Positions 46,101 through 56,179 of a DNA stretch of 64,000 nucleotides are shown one piece after another. Origin of the DNA: Antedon mediterranea (taxonomy: Eukaryota; Echinodermata; Crinoidea; Comatulida; Antedonidae); NCBI RefSeq assembly GCF_964355755.1, contig NC_092676.1:1716288-1780287 (forward strand). Reading direction: 5' to 3'. The notes under the pieces were generated by a model that made no database searches, was not told the origin of the DNA, and saw only the letters and a list, made by a program, of their open reading frames with translations. Each line of letters begins with the position of its first letter. Position 1 is the first letter of the stretch. The translations under genes were made by a program, and so were the position numbers.

Positions 46101-48195
46101 ATAATTATCAAGTATCGACCAATATGCTTTGAACGTCCTCAGGAGTGAGAACGGACGATCAAAGCATATTGATCGAAACGTTGAGAAACTCAACATTTCT
46201 TTTCAGAACTAATACACTTGATGTACCGCAAACTTTATACCAACATTTGATTTCGCCATGTAAACCTTCAAACAATATAAGTATGGTTTAGTAAAAAATA
46301 TCACTCTTCTCACGTGTAAAGGGAGTTTATTTAAAAGTATGTACATCACATGAGGTTCTCTTTATTTACACTGTCAGGTCTAGTAGTGGCAAGAGTTAAT
46401 TTTATTATTTGTTTATCTGTTTTGATATGTAGCATACTACACAATGGTTTACTTCTGCATATTATGAATGGTTTGCTTTGTGAATTTTTAATACGCAACA
46501 GAATTCTTCCACTTTAGTGCTTTCCAAATTGAACATTTCTGATCCATTGAAGTTGACTAGTTACCTTTTCTTGAGACTGACAGCAGGATCAACTTCTAAA
46601 TAGCTTGCTGTGTTTGTGCTATCCTCACTGTGGTCATGTGACGAATACCTAATTTGATGACCTGCCACGTCTGCTATGTTAAGCCCATTGCATTGTGGGT
46701 TGAGAATCTTCTCACCAGCTTTTAGACGAGCTAGTGCGGTCTTCAATAACTCAATTGGAGCAGCTCCGACGTCAATGCCCTTGCGTAGAACACTTCTACA
46801 TTTTAATGTATCACCTGTGTATATGAAGTTATCGTAAACCTTACATTTCAAGTACAATCCTTAGTATTTTATGATTTTACACTCTCTTTGTTATCTTTTT
46901 TTTTATCTGTTTATATGAAAATAATGTCATTATAAATTGAAATAAATAAATATGATTTGTAAGCAACTAAGTTAGTAAATCACTAAACTTAAGTCTCTAA
47001 AAACGAGAGCTATATATTTAGTACATTTGGATTGTTGCTATCATGATATTCTATTGTTAACTTCAAAAAGTTCTGTTTAAAAAGTATTCTGTAAAATATA
47101 AATCACAGAATTAAATGAAACAGCATTTATAATTGTTAGTCAATATTTAAAGCTCTGTCTACAGTATGTATGTGACAAAAAAAATGTGATGTACCCAAAT
47201 ATGGTAGCGATATACTTAAATATGGTAGTGATATGACATCATCATGTCCATGGGCACATCACATTATTTTTTGTCAGTCAGATAAGTGTAGACAGAGCTT
47301 AACACAGAATTCACAAAACATACCAATATCAAGTTCCAGCTGGGCAGCCGCAACATGGATCCTTGCAAGAAACCTAATATTAGCCCTGGAGAATTTAAAC
47401 AATGTTCTTGCTTCATCTACATCTTGTAGTCTAAAAATTAAAGAAATGTATATTCTAAGTTATGTGTACAAGCAATTGAATATTCTATTAGCTGCAAAAG
47501 TCCATTTACAAAATTCTTTATTTAGAAAAAAATATTTTAATCGATAAACTTGAAAACTCACGCTCTCAATCGGGCAGAATTGATGAGTATCGTTGCATAG
47601 TTGTCATTTTTCTTGTGTTTATAAACTGGAATATCCCTTATTGCTTTATTGTAGATTACATTCAAAGTTGATGCATTGCTGTTTTCTCGTTTCTCAATTA
47701 CTTTGAGATATTCTAACCAGTCCTCCGGTTGGTTTCCATCTTCAGCAATCTTAAGTAGCCATGATTTATCATTATTAACTGTTGAGAAAAATGATAAGCA
47801 TATATAATTTTACATTATTAATCAGTTGAGCTGGAGGTACAGAAGGCTACATACATACAATTGCACATTTTTCATTGTAAGGCCTTCCACAATATTGTTT
47901 ATAGAAATCTACTGTATTTCACTTCTGAAAACCATCCAACAGCAAATGCATGAGGCTAAGGTAATTAAGGCCCTCAGAAAAATCATGGAACTGGGACACG
48001 GTTCGAACAAAGAACCCTGGAATTGTTAAATTAGCATGTCAACAACCAAGCCACTATATTAAATAAACATTGATCCGTCTTACAATGTGTAAATTCAGCA
48101 GTTAAGTTAGTTGATTTAGTTGTTGATGTACTGGTTGCTTTCAACGCTGACATGCGTTGTTGTAATGCTGACAATGATGTATTCGAATTGGTCAT
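37119..48195 (-). CDS. TTK: Dual-specificity spindle-checkpoint kinase TTK/MPS1, with duplicated TPR domain
   Basis: There are 21 coding exons with GT/AG sites and consistent phases: 48195-48084, 47778-47562, 47430-47324, 46814-46565, 46086-45976, 45814-45699, 45308-45092, 44557-44451, 43952-43766, 43365-43201, 42801-42526, 42200-41816, 41581-41501, 41071-40911, 40564-40413, 39938-39718, 39158-38982, 38790-38709, 38038-37905, 37751-37686, 37319-37119. The sum is 3525 nt, 1174 residues; vertebrate TTK is about 857. Family role: kinetochore kinase that starts the spindle assembly checkpoint by phosphorylating KNL1. Kinase landmarks are GKGGSSK (about 771-777), the AIK lysine about 793, HSDLKPANF (catalytic D about 887; HSD rather than HRD is typical of MPS1), DFG 904-906 and SPE 931-933. 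TPR-type exons occur twice. The terminal exon could also use a GTATAA donor near 37124, but no later exon is evident. Confidence 0.9.
37374..37512. repeat. Two-copy direct repeat in the last TTK intron
   Basis: About 64 bases are repeated once, sharing AGATTGGGTGAATGCTCAAA and CTACTCTGAGAAAATGTGTG. Confidence 0.75.
38186..38616. mobile_element. MITE with about 45-bp inverted termini and TATTA target duplication
   Basis: GAGAGGTTTCGCAATCTTAC at the left end is complemented at the right end, and the similarity extends through GAAAACGGATACGTCA. TATTA flanks both sides (38181-38185, 38617-38621). It lies in a TTK intron. Confidence 0.85.
39206..39364. mobile_element. MITE family M1
   Basis: Inverted ends around CTACACTATCAAACT and AGTTTGATAGTGTAGACAGA. 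The interior carries the ATATCACTACCATATTTGGG motif twice. Lies in a TTK intron. Confidence 0.85.
39401..39490 (-). mobile_element. SINE family S2 head
   Basis: On the minus strand it reads a tRNA-like head with the B box GGGTTCAAATCC, related to 22767-23052. Confidence 0.65.
40119..40286. mobile_element. MITE family M1
   Basis: A complete copy. Left end AAGCTCTGTCTACACTATCA, right end GATAGTGTAGACAGCG, with interior GGTAGTGATAT and CATATATGGGCA. Confidence 0.85.
40741..40884. mobile_element. MITE family M1
   Basis: Both ends present (GCTCAGTCTACATTATCAAA, TTTGATAGTGTAAACAGAGC). Lies in a TTK intron. Confidence 0.8.
41279..41461. mobile_element. MITE family M3 (CAGTGGCGTA ends)
   Basis: Left end related to CAGTGGCGTAAC, right end GCTGTTACGCCACTG. 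Shares interior CCCTGGTTT and GTGAGCGCTTATAG with copies at 55719 and 62754. Confidence 0.7.
41650..41800. repeat. AT-rich tandem repeat, 18-bp unit
   Basis: Repeats of AATAAAACATATTTAATA in a TTK intron. The overlapping ORF is low-complexity and not a gene. Confidence 0.7.
42342..42489. mobile_element. MITE family M1, right end truncated
   Basis: Left end AAAGCTCTGTCTTCACTATC. Homology stops at ACTAGTTTAG. Confidence 0.75.
43590..43665 (+). mobile_element. SINE head fragment (tRNA-like)
   Basis: TGGTTTGGTGGTTAAGGTGC as the A-box region and GGGTTCAAATTC as the B box. Not a tRNA gene, because it does not fold into a complete acceptor stem. Confidence 0.6.
44029..44327. mobile_element. MITE family M4, reverse orientation
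   Basis: Ends GGGGGACAACACATCTTTAA, the complement of the left end at 1592. The other end is eroded. Confidence 0.6.
44781..44886. mobile_element. MITE family M1, internally deleted
   Basis: TAAAGCTACACTATATGCCC to AGTTTGATAGTGTAGAC. Confidence 0.65.
45463..45602. mobile_element. MITE family M1
   Basis: AAAGCTTTGTCTACAATATC to GATTGTGTAGACAAAGCTTA. The two ends carry matching variants. Confidence 0.8.
46131..46186. repeat. Hairpin in a TTK intron
   Basis: CCAATATGCTTTGA and TCAAAGCATATTGATCG, extended by CGTCC/GGACG, form a stem of about 20 bp around an 18-base loop. Confidence 0.7.
47149..47302. mobile_element. MITE family M1
   Basis: Left end AAAGCTCTGTCTACAG, right end AAGTGTAGACAGAGCTTAAC. 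Lies in a TTK intron. Confidence 0.8.
47960..48060 (-). mobile_element. SINE family S2 head, diverged
   Basis: On the minus strand, GTGGCTTGGTTGTTGACATG followed by GGTTCTTTGTTCGAACC. Lies in the first TTK intron after the ATG exon. Confidence 0.5.
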
Positions 48196-48591
48196 TTTCT
48201 GAAAGTGAAATGAAAAAAGAGTGTAAACTTTAACAACAAAAAACAAATTAAAACTAGGCCTAGCCTAATATTAATAATTAATATAATAGTATTAGTAGTA
48301 AAAAGTTTAAATTTAATTAATTATTAGAAAATAGGGTTAGCCTAGTTTAAACTAGTTTAACTGGTTTACTTTAGGCCTAGGCTAGTAGTCTAGCCATATG
48401 TCGAGATAAGAGGGCTACTACTACTACTACTAGGCTAGGCCTACTACTACAGCACTAGCACATTCCAACACAGTACAGTCTCTACACACACAGACAGGCA
48501 GGGGCCTAGCTAGGATAGGCGGCTTATAGTTATACATAAGGGCCAATAGTGATACAGCCTAATCATTCAATATATAAAAAAACTATCTTAC

Positions 48592-48670
48592 GTTTAAAAT
48601 ATCACTTTTGCAGCCTAATAAACCAACTGTTCATCAAAACATTTGACGTTCTACATGGATCGATGCGATT
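48592..48670 (-). promoter_or_regulatory. TTK: TTK 5' UTR exon and promoter region
   Basis: A good donor (AAAC/GTAAGA, exon end 48592) faces the acceptor at 48199 just before the ATG, so a non-coding first exon is likely. Its 5' end is not determinable. There is no TATA box at a convincing position, and the sequence upstream (48680-48720) has several GCCGCC motifs. Confidence 0.5.
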
Positions 48671-48774
48671 CACCGCCGCCGACAAAACACTGAATTTTTA
48701 AAATCATATCTGCCGCCAGTTTAACTCCAGAGGGCGCTATTTATCATTTTTAGACAGAGCCATAATGGCTCTGT

Positions 48775-48900
48775 TTTTAGAAATTTCACTCTAACGCGAC
48801 TCTAAAGCTCACCACTATGTCGGTCGTTTGGTTGGTCGGTCTGTAAACACCAACTCAAATTTGCGCACGCGACTGCAGCCATGTATATGGCCTTGTTAGT
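48775..48900. mobile_element. Fragment of the GACCGACAT foldback family
   Basis: ACGCGACTCTAAAGCTCAC, CTATGTCGGTCG and ATTTGCGCACGCGACTGCAG mirror 19247-19360. Confidence 0.5.
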
Positions 48901-49173
48901 AGTAGGCCTATTAGCCTCGTGTCCCTATTAATAAGTACTCCATTTTTTTGAAACTCTATTTATGATACCATCGATAATCTCAGCAGAACGTCAATAGGCC
49001 TATTGTTTTATATTTTTTTAATTTAACTTAACTTAATTGGTTAAAGTGTTTAATTGTTTAATCATCAAACTTGCAAGCCAATATCAAACTTCAACTAAAT
49101 ATGCACCTGGACAATAAGTTAATTTATTGTTAGTAGGCCTAATCCATTGATATCATAACATCATAATGGAAAC

Positions 49174-49291
49174 TTAAAGCTCTGTCTCTACCACTATCAA
49201 ACTTTAGGTGACAACAAAATGTGATCTGCCCATATTTGGGCACATCAAACTTTCAAATTTGTTTTCAAACTAGTTTTATAGTGTAGACAGA
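49174..49291. mobile_element. MITE family M1, short
   Basis: TTAAAGCTCTGTCTCTACCA to TTTTATAGTGTAGACAGA. Confidence 0.75.
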
Positions 49292-49552
49292 TAGTGCATT
49301 TACGAGTTCAAATATTAGGCCTATTTAACGATCAAAATCGCACTTGTCTTAAGAATAAATTCTGTTGAAACGAGTGAAAGTAATAGCACATGCTAAGTTG
49401 TCTGGTGATAAAACAGTAAAAAACGATTGATAGAATTCGCATTGTCTCTCCAGGGCAACAGATATTAGAAAGTACAGAGACCTACAAATACATTACAATA
49501 ATAGGAATACTTTCGTGTGTTTGTTGCTGTGGCATCTTAAACTGTGTATGCA

Positions 49553-49726
49553 GTTAAGCTCTGTCTACACTATCAAACTAGTTTGACAACAAAAAAGTGT
49601 GATGTGCCCAAATATGGTATAGTGATATGCTTCAATATGTTAGTGATATTACATCATCATGTCCATTATATGGGCACGTCACAATTTTTTGTCACATAAA
49701 GTTTGATAGTGTAGGCAGAGCTTTAA
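49553..49726. mobile_element. MITE family M1
   Basis: GTTAAGCTCTGTCTACAC to GATAGTGTAGGCAGAGCTTT. Complete, with both TTAA-like edges. Confidence 0.85.
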
Positions 49727-50324
49727 ATTTGAAACATACCAAACGAAAATTGTCAATAACATTCGTAAGTTCAGAAAACATCAAACTTTACCACAATTTT
49801 CATAAATTTCTCGATACTTACATTTATTAGAATTATTAGAATTATTATCGGTTTTTTTTACATGATTTATTGTTAAATTTTCTGACGTCACTACTTTAAT
49901 CATGGAGCTATATAATCATAAATATCAATTTTATTTCGCGATGCATGTACGATAGCAACCAGGACAATTATGAGCGATATTTTTTTAATTGTTTATTTTA
50001 CGAGGGATTAACGTACCATTATTGATGAAACGAATGGCAATAACATGACAACATAGTGTTGAAATCGATAGCATTCTATAAGGGTTATACAATATTCAAC
50101 ACGATTTTTCTATTTATGTCGGTATATGAACGTCTTAAACAAGGAAAACCCCTGATAGAGTAACAAATATCGTATCATCATAATGTACTCCATACAAAAA
50201 CGTACCCAGATATGTTTTTTTTATTTCATACTCATCCTACATCGATTATAAACTCGACAATATTACAGAATGGATAAACTATTCTATATTTTATTGTGCT
50301 TATAAACTAAGTCTCATTTGAGGT

Positions 50325-50445
50325 TTGGGGAGTGGAGTTGAAAGAGTCGTGAGTTACAACACTGGCACTACGTCAGGATTTAACACCTGGACCTAGGGAT
50401 TGGAAAGCAAGCATGTTAACCACCAAGCTACAGCTCCACTATCCG
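50325..50445 (-). mobile_element. SINE family S2, head portion
   Basis: On the minus strand, AGTGGAGCTGTAGCTTGGTG, then TCCAGGTGTTAAATCC and AACTCCACTCCCCAAA, matching 22767-22880. Confidence 0.75.
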
Positions 50446-51202
50446 CATTTATACAATTTATACAATTCATAACTATCAATTAGTACGATAAAAAAAATAC
50501 CAATTCCACGTATCAACAGGGATCTTGTCCAAAAAAGTGGGAAGGAGAGATCAATTCGCAGTTCAATATTTTGATTGGACGTAAAGCCGTCGGTTCGTGT
50601 ACATAGTGCACTTGGCACACTATTTGCGAAGAGAGTAGGGGATCGTCTTCCGGTGTGCTTATCTGGTAGGCGATGCACTACTGGCTGTCGTGGATCCGTG
50701 GAGGGCCAAATCCAAATTTCCTCAATTTGAAGACAAATATAATATCTGTACTTTTTTTTCATTATATCTCCATTTCCCTGATGATGACATAATGCATACT
50801 GAAATATATTTGTACACCGCCAGGGCATGCATGTAGAGTTATGTAGGCCTATTTCATATTACGTACATTTTGTCACCGCGCTTTAAAAGGGCTAACACTG
50901 TTTGAGTCCTGTTCCTTGTCGTTAAACATGATGTGCTGATAAAGAACTAATAAGTTACTTAAAGGTATTGCAGCAAGAAGACAATATATCATTAATGTCG
51001 ACGCTCTGAATCGACATCTCACGTATTTTAATAATTAATGATTGAAAAAAAAATGTTATAATCAATTTCAAAAACAATTATAACTTCAGTTCCCACAAGA
51101 AAAAGAGTCTCTTTCGCTGACACATTTATGATAGCATTCACACGAACGATGAATGTTATGAATTCATTTTATAAATCCATTGAGGGTATACGCCTGCTCT
51201 AA

Positions 51203-51362
51203 ATCTTGGTTCTCACTAGAACGCAACGCAAGGACGTAGACGCGACACAAGCGAGTTGACCAATCACACGCGACTGTTCGAATAATTATTCATCGCTTGA
51301 GATTGGTGAAATCACTTTGCGTTGCGTTACGTCCTTGCGCTGCGTCCTAATAGGAACCAAGC
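51203..51362. mobile_element. MITE family M2 (GGTTCCCACTAG ends)
   Basis: CTTGGTTCTCACTAGAACGC at the left and GTCCTAATAGGAACCAAGC at the right, with AACGCAAGGACGTAGACGCG inside and a central GACCAATCACACGCGA. It abuts an M1 element without a spacer. Confidence 0.8.
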
Positions 51363-51489
51363 TTAAAGCACTGTCTACACTATCAAACTCTATGTGACAA
51401 AAAAATTATGATGACGTCATATCACTATCATATTTCAGCACATCACATTTTTGGTTCAAATTAGTTTGATAGTGTAAACAGAGCTTTAA
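51363..51489. mobile_element. MITE family M1
   Basis: TTAAAGCACTGTCTACACTA to GATAGTGTAAACAGAGCTTT. Confidence 0.8.
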
Positions 51490-51778
51490 TTCGCCATTTT
51501 AAGAAATCCAGTAACAAAAATTGTAACTGTAATATTTTTGATGATTTGTAGCTTGTGGTACGGACCACACTATTTAAACTTTTGTAAAGCATTGGAGCGC
51601 CCGCTACAATTCATGAACTCAACTGTGTTCGCATGTACTAAAATAATTATTTAGTGTGAACAGTTTTATATACTACTACACCCACTAATTTTCACGACTC
51701 TTTATCCGGCCATCGGGCCAGAATACGAAGTTCGTAGTATGAATGCAGCTTTAAGGTGATGGAACCATAGTAGCTGTT

Positions 51779-52002
51779 GCTCTGTCTACACCATCAAACT
51801 TTATGTGACAAATGTGATGTGCCCATATATGGACATGATGATGTCATATTACTACCATATTTAAGCATATCACTAGCATATTTAAGCATATCACTAGCAT
51901 ATTTAAGCATATCACTACCATATTTAAGCATATCACTACCATATTTAAGCACATCACACTATTTTTGTCACATAAAGTTTGATAGTGTAGACAGAGCTTT
52001 AA
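51779..52002. mobile_element. MITE family M1 with amplified interior
   Basis: Standard ends, but the interior has five successive copies of a unit near ATATTTAAGCATATCACTA (51856-51953) where other copies have one or two. The ORF across it is an artefact. Confidence 0.85.
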
Positions 52003-52631
52003 ACGCATACATCCCAATTTAGATACTCCACGAATTTATCTTCTCGCTGTTGATCATCAACTTTGCAGAGTTTTTACGCATCAGTGCGCAAGGAATCGGT
52101 TCGCTACGCGGCTACTGTACAGTTGGTTAAGGCGGCATTAAAACCATATTAAATAACTTTAAGTATATACTTAATCTTGAATATTAAGCATTAAAATATA
52201 ATTTATATAAATGTTGTTATGATTCGAAGCACATCAGACCTGTTGTCGTTCACGGGGGTTAATTACCGGACTACTGTATTAGCATTTCGATTGGAGTAAT
52301 GTCTTCAATACAATATAATACAGACATAATTAGTAGTATAATTTAGAGTTGTTGATCAAAGTATCATGATAACATATGGGGCGGTTCACGTCACAATATA
52401 CTTTTTTTTAAATGTTGTAAACATGCTGACATATTTGTGCTACATTTGAATATAAATAAGTAGGCCTACTTACGTTATGCGCCGTAAAACTCGTCTGAAA
52501 TAAAACAAAAAATAACAATTTTTTTAAATCGAAAATAACGAAATGTGAGACTATAGTTTTGGGGACGGTGTAAGGTGGCAGCATTGAGGGGGTGAAATCA
52601 TTTCAGTATTGATCCAGGTATATTTCTATAA

Positions 52632-52950
52632 AGCGTGTTTCCCACTAGAACGTCCTTGCATTGCGTTCTAGTGGGAACCAAGCTTAAATATTAGTTCCCA
52701 CTAGAGTCCTACGGAAGTGAGTTGACAAGCGACAATTCGAATTGGTCAAGCGTTGCGCCTAAAGCTTGGTTCCCACTAGCGACGCAACGTAACGCAATCT
52801 ACGCAACGTAAGAAAATGCCCTTCCAATCATTGTGTTTTCCCCCGCTAACGTGAAATCAAATCAAAGTTTGCAGCACTGTTGCGTCGTCGGTTCCCACTT
52901 GTGATTACGCAATTTACGCTTTAGTAATTGTGTTGCGTGGAAACCAAAAA
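52632..52950. mobile_element. MITE family M2, cluster of short and partial copies
   Basis: A compact palindrome (TTTCCCACTAGAACGTCC facing GTTCTAGTGGGAACCAAG), a fragment at 52693-52760, and a longer copy from CTTGGTTCCCACTAGCGACG to about 52950. Confidence 0.65.
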
Positions 52951-53860
52951 CTTTTAAGAACAGAAGGAGAATGTAAACGTACCACCCCATAGGGTTCAGT
53001 TAAGTCATTTTCAGTATATGTTCTTGGATTTGGATTGAAATAATATTCATTTAAACAAAATAATTTACCGTATAATCAGTACAAGATTTCCTTTTTAAAA
53101 AGAAAAAAAAAACCATAATATAAAATCGATATCTATGATGATATACATAATATATCGGTAAACACTGATGTAATATTGATTAGGTACGGTAAGCTTCTGA
53201 TTAAGATGATAATAATTTTATCATAGAAGCCAAACATAACGTCGGTAGAGTTTAATTAGTTCCCTAGTTAATGACGTACAACATTGTAATATATACACTT
53301 TTAGTCAACCAAAGTAAATACAGCCTACAGAGTTATAATTACTGTTATCACTGCGTACATAATAATATATAATATGATAATGTAAAAAAAAAACATGGTG
53401 AGTGCACGTGCGCGTATAAACAATAAAATATGCATGTAGAATACATCTCTAATAATAATAACCGCCATTGTGGTATAAGATATTATTAAAGGTTGTAAGT
53501 TAATCAATCATACTTATTTCTAATGATAAATTATTACATTAGTGTCCATAAGAACAAATACTTATGGCGCATTGGCTGCAGAACAACTTAAACTAATTTC
53601 TACTACGTAGAGATCATCAAATGGAAGAATAGAGAGAGTATTATTTTGATGTTTTAGGAACTTTTTGGAATAATATAGTAATAATAATAGTAATAACGAG
53701 ACATCAGATATATAAACACAGTTGCATCTGTTGTTGAGCCTCTCGCATTAGTCCTGTTAACATTTCAAAATAACGGGATCGGATCCGATAGACAATCATT
53801 AAATCTATTTCTATCACCTTGTATCATCGACCATATAACCTAAAGTTTGGATCTCACTAA
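52951..53860. other. Gene-free AT-rich stretch
   Basis: No coding region or element that I can name. CTCTCGCATTAGTCC near 53743 is preceded by GTTGTTGAGCC, like the motif near 5090. Confidence 0.35.
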
Positions 53861-54203
53861 AGCTTGGTTCCCAACTAGAACGTAACGCAAGGACGTAAAC
53901 GCAACGCAAGCGTTTTAACCAATGACAAGCGACGTTATAGACAGTTAGCAATCACAAGCGAATAAGCCATCGCTTGTGATTGGTCAATTCACTTGCGTTG
54001 CGTTACGTCCTTGTGTTGCGTCGCTAGTGGGAACCACGCTTTATGCTTGGTTCCCACTAGCGACGCAACGCAATGATGTAGACGCAACGCGACGCAAAAG
54101 CGAGTTGACCAATGACTTGAATAATCAATCGCTTCTCATTGGTCGACACACTCACGTTGCGTCTACGGTCTTGAGTTAGGTCTTCAGTGGGAACCAAGCT
54201 TAA
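53861..54203. mobile_element. Two adjacent MITE M2 copies
   Basis: 53861-54043 and 54044-54203 each run from AGCTTGGTTCCCA-type to GTGGGAACCA-type ends with little or no spacer. Both contain GACGCAACGC-like subterminal repeats and GTTGACCAAT. Confidence 0.75.
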
Positions 54204-54559
54204 CTCTTAATAACCAAACCTTACATGATACAGCCACCACATACGGCGTATTAGTTTTCATTCCAAAAATACACACATATAAAAAAGAAAAGTTTGCTGG
54301 GTTATCAATCAAAACAATTAGAGCTCTCGCGCTGAACTTACAGTTGCGCGTAACAGCTTTAAATGTTTCGTCTCGAGAGAGCTAAAATCTATTACTTCAA
54401 ATGTCAAGTCTTTGAGACCATTTTTTCCCGAAATAAAAAAAAATGAGAAGCCGGTCGTCATTTACGTAATAGGATTTCTTGTATTGCTAGAATCATATCG
54501 CTTGAAAATAATAACAATGACATTTCTAAATACTTCTGAGTGAGTAAAATATAAACTAT

Positions 54560-54745
54560 TGTATAAGGCAATGTTTATCGCAAATAGCTTGATTTCGCGA
54601 GAACATCATTGCACAATGCATGATGGTTTGGGAGAAAACGTCACGTCAACAAACAACAAATCACGTACGTACGCGTCGTGACGTTTTCTCCACAATCCTT
54701 CCCACCATGCGTCACGCACGGTATTTGCGATCAACCTTATGGTAC
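54560..54745. repeat. Long imperfect palindrome
   Basis: TATCGCAAATA and GGGAGAAAACGTCACG on the left are complemented by CGTGACGTTTTCTCC and TATTTGCGATCA on the right, around a short centre with CACGTACGTACGCG. Probably a MITE. Confidence 0.65.
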
Positions 54746-54939
54746 AGATATGGCTTTAGAGGAGCATTCTAGAATATCATAAAAGCTATTTATATCGGAG
54801 TATCAAATAAATCTTATAATATTATTTAACATATAAAACTCGTTCACCGTACCAAAAACAAGAGAAAGGGGGTGGGGTAGGAGGTCGAAGCGTTTTCCGA
54901 GCAAAATGAACGACGGAGAAAGCAGAGGAGCCAAAAGGA

Positions 54940-55012
54940 GGCATATCAATACCATATTTGGGCACATCATATTTTTGTCAAACTAGTTTGAAAGTGAATA
55001 CACACAGCTTAA
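54940..55012. mobile_element. MITE family M1 fragment
   Basis: ATCAATACCATATTTGGGCA and CAAACTAGTTTGAAAGTG remain. Confidence 0.55.
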
Positions 55013-55718
55013 CACACATTTTAATACGTTACATTAAAATGTAAAGTCGATCATGAAGAATTGGAATCCTGGGCATCTGACGTGACAAATTAATGAATAT
55101 TTTCAATTACCAAATCCCACATCATCGAAGTATCACTAAAATTAATGAATATACTGTATAATGTTTACACCGTAATGATATACTTGTCTGGTTTGACGCG
55201 ATCTTTGTCAAATAAGTACACAAACTTAACAGCTGAATCTGTTGCGCGATAATGTGTTCAGCTAGAACAATTTAGAGATGTTTCCTACGTTCTAAATGTT
55301 ATATTTAACATTATAACTTAGCACTATAAATCACACATTTAACTGTTAGATTTTCTAACTCGTTATTCTATAAACATTCCATTTGAACATTAATGTTATT
55401 GATAAGAATAGCGACGAAACATGAAATTGTAGCAGATGAAAATATTAATGAACATTCACGTAGGTACACATTATGATAAAAGAATACACATTTTTTGTAT
55501 CCAGTTATAAAGCCTGGTTTAGATTAGACAGAGTAATTCGACCGAATCGATAGATTAGGTTTATACGTATTTGCTTCGTACGCATCGCAGCAATAAAAAC
55601 TCATGTCTGTGAAATTGGTTACAATAAACTCGCCATGATTACCCAATGCACAAGCGGTTTTACGTCGTCAAACGTGATACCGTACGGGAACCGAATGCAA
55701 CGATGGATACACTATAAT
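55013..55718. other. Gene-free AT-rich stretch
   Basis: No coding region or recognisable element. Confidence 0.3.
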
Positions 55719-55841
55719 CAGTGGCGTAACGGCTATGAGCGCTCACTGGCTAAACTTAAGGGCCCCGGAGCTTATGGGCCCGAGGCCTCCAGCGTTGGGG
55801 TTCCTAAACAAGGGGTTTCAGGCATCTACATTACGCCACTT
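55719..55841. mobile_element. MITE family M3
   Basis: CAGTGGCGTAACGGCTATGA to TACATTACGCCACT, with interior GCGCTCACTGGCTAAAC. Confidence 0.75.
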
Positions 55842-55884
55842 AATATAATGACGTACGTTTGCCGTACCTAAAGAGCCAACAATA

Positions 55885-55940
55885 TCAGCATCATGGGTTC
55901 GAGGTGGAACAAGTTTTCTACTCGGATGGACTATAACCCG
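55885..55940 (+). mobile_element. SINE family S1 fragment
   Basis: GGGTTCGAGGTGGAACAAG and GACTATAACCCGTAGGTCCA match the body of the SINE at 3989-4304. Confidence 0.5.
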
Positions 55941-55984
55941 TAGGTCCAGTAATTTTTCCATGTGAACCCAGTTCATCATTCGAG

Positions 55985-56050
55985 ACGAGTTGGGGTTGTG
56001 GGGGTGGGGGGGTGAAGTGGATCAGTGTAGTGGGGGTGGGGGTTGGGAGA
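55985..56050. repeat. G-rich tract
   Basis: GTTGTGGGGGTGGGGGGGTG and similar runs on the plus strand could form G-quadruplex structures. No gene is associated. Confidence 0.5.
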
Positions 56051-56179
56051 TAGGACAGGGATATAATTTACTATTGGTAATCCTTGGCCATATGCATGAA
56101 GATACAGACTAAAATAATAATGACGTATGGTGCTTAAAACCCTGTAGGCACTAACCACAATTGAACCCTGGATTCAATC

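Larger units (their letters stand above)
46565..48195 (-). other. TTK: TTK exons 1-4: first TPR domain copy
   Basis: Exon 1 codes [20 protein letters not shown]. Exon 2 codes the [15 protein letters not shown] region, exon 3 [17 protein letters not shown] and AQLELDIG, and exon 4 [19 protein letters not shown]. These match the kinetochore-targeting TPR domain of MPS1, which is related to those of BUB1 and BUBR1. Exon lengths are 115 (with 3 UTR bases), 217, 107 and 250. Confidence 0.85.
48901..51202. other. Gene-free stretch upstream of TTK
   Basis: Holds two M1 MITEs (49174, 49553), a SINE head (50325) and AT-rich sequence. A 129-residue minus-strand ORF at 50439-50828 has no recognisable domain and I do not support it as a gene. 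Confidence 0.5.

Noticed and set aside
50439-50828. 129-residue minus-strand ORF
   Set aside because: No domain, signal or splice context recognised. It overlaps the edge of a SINE head.
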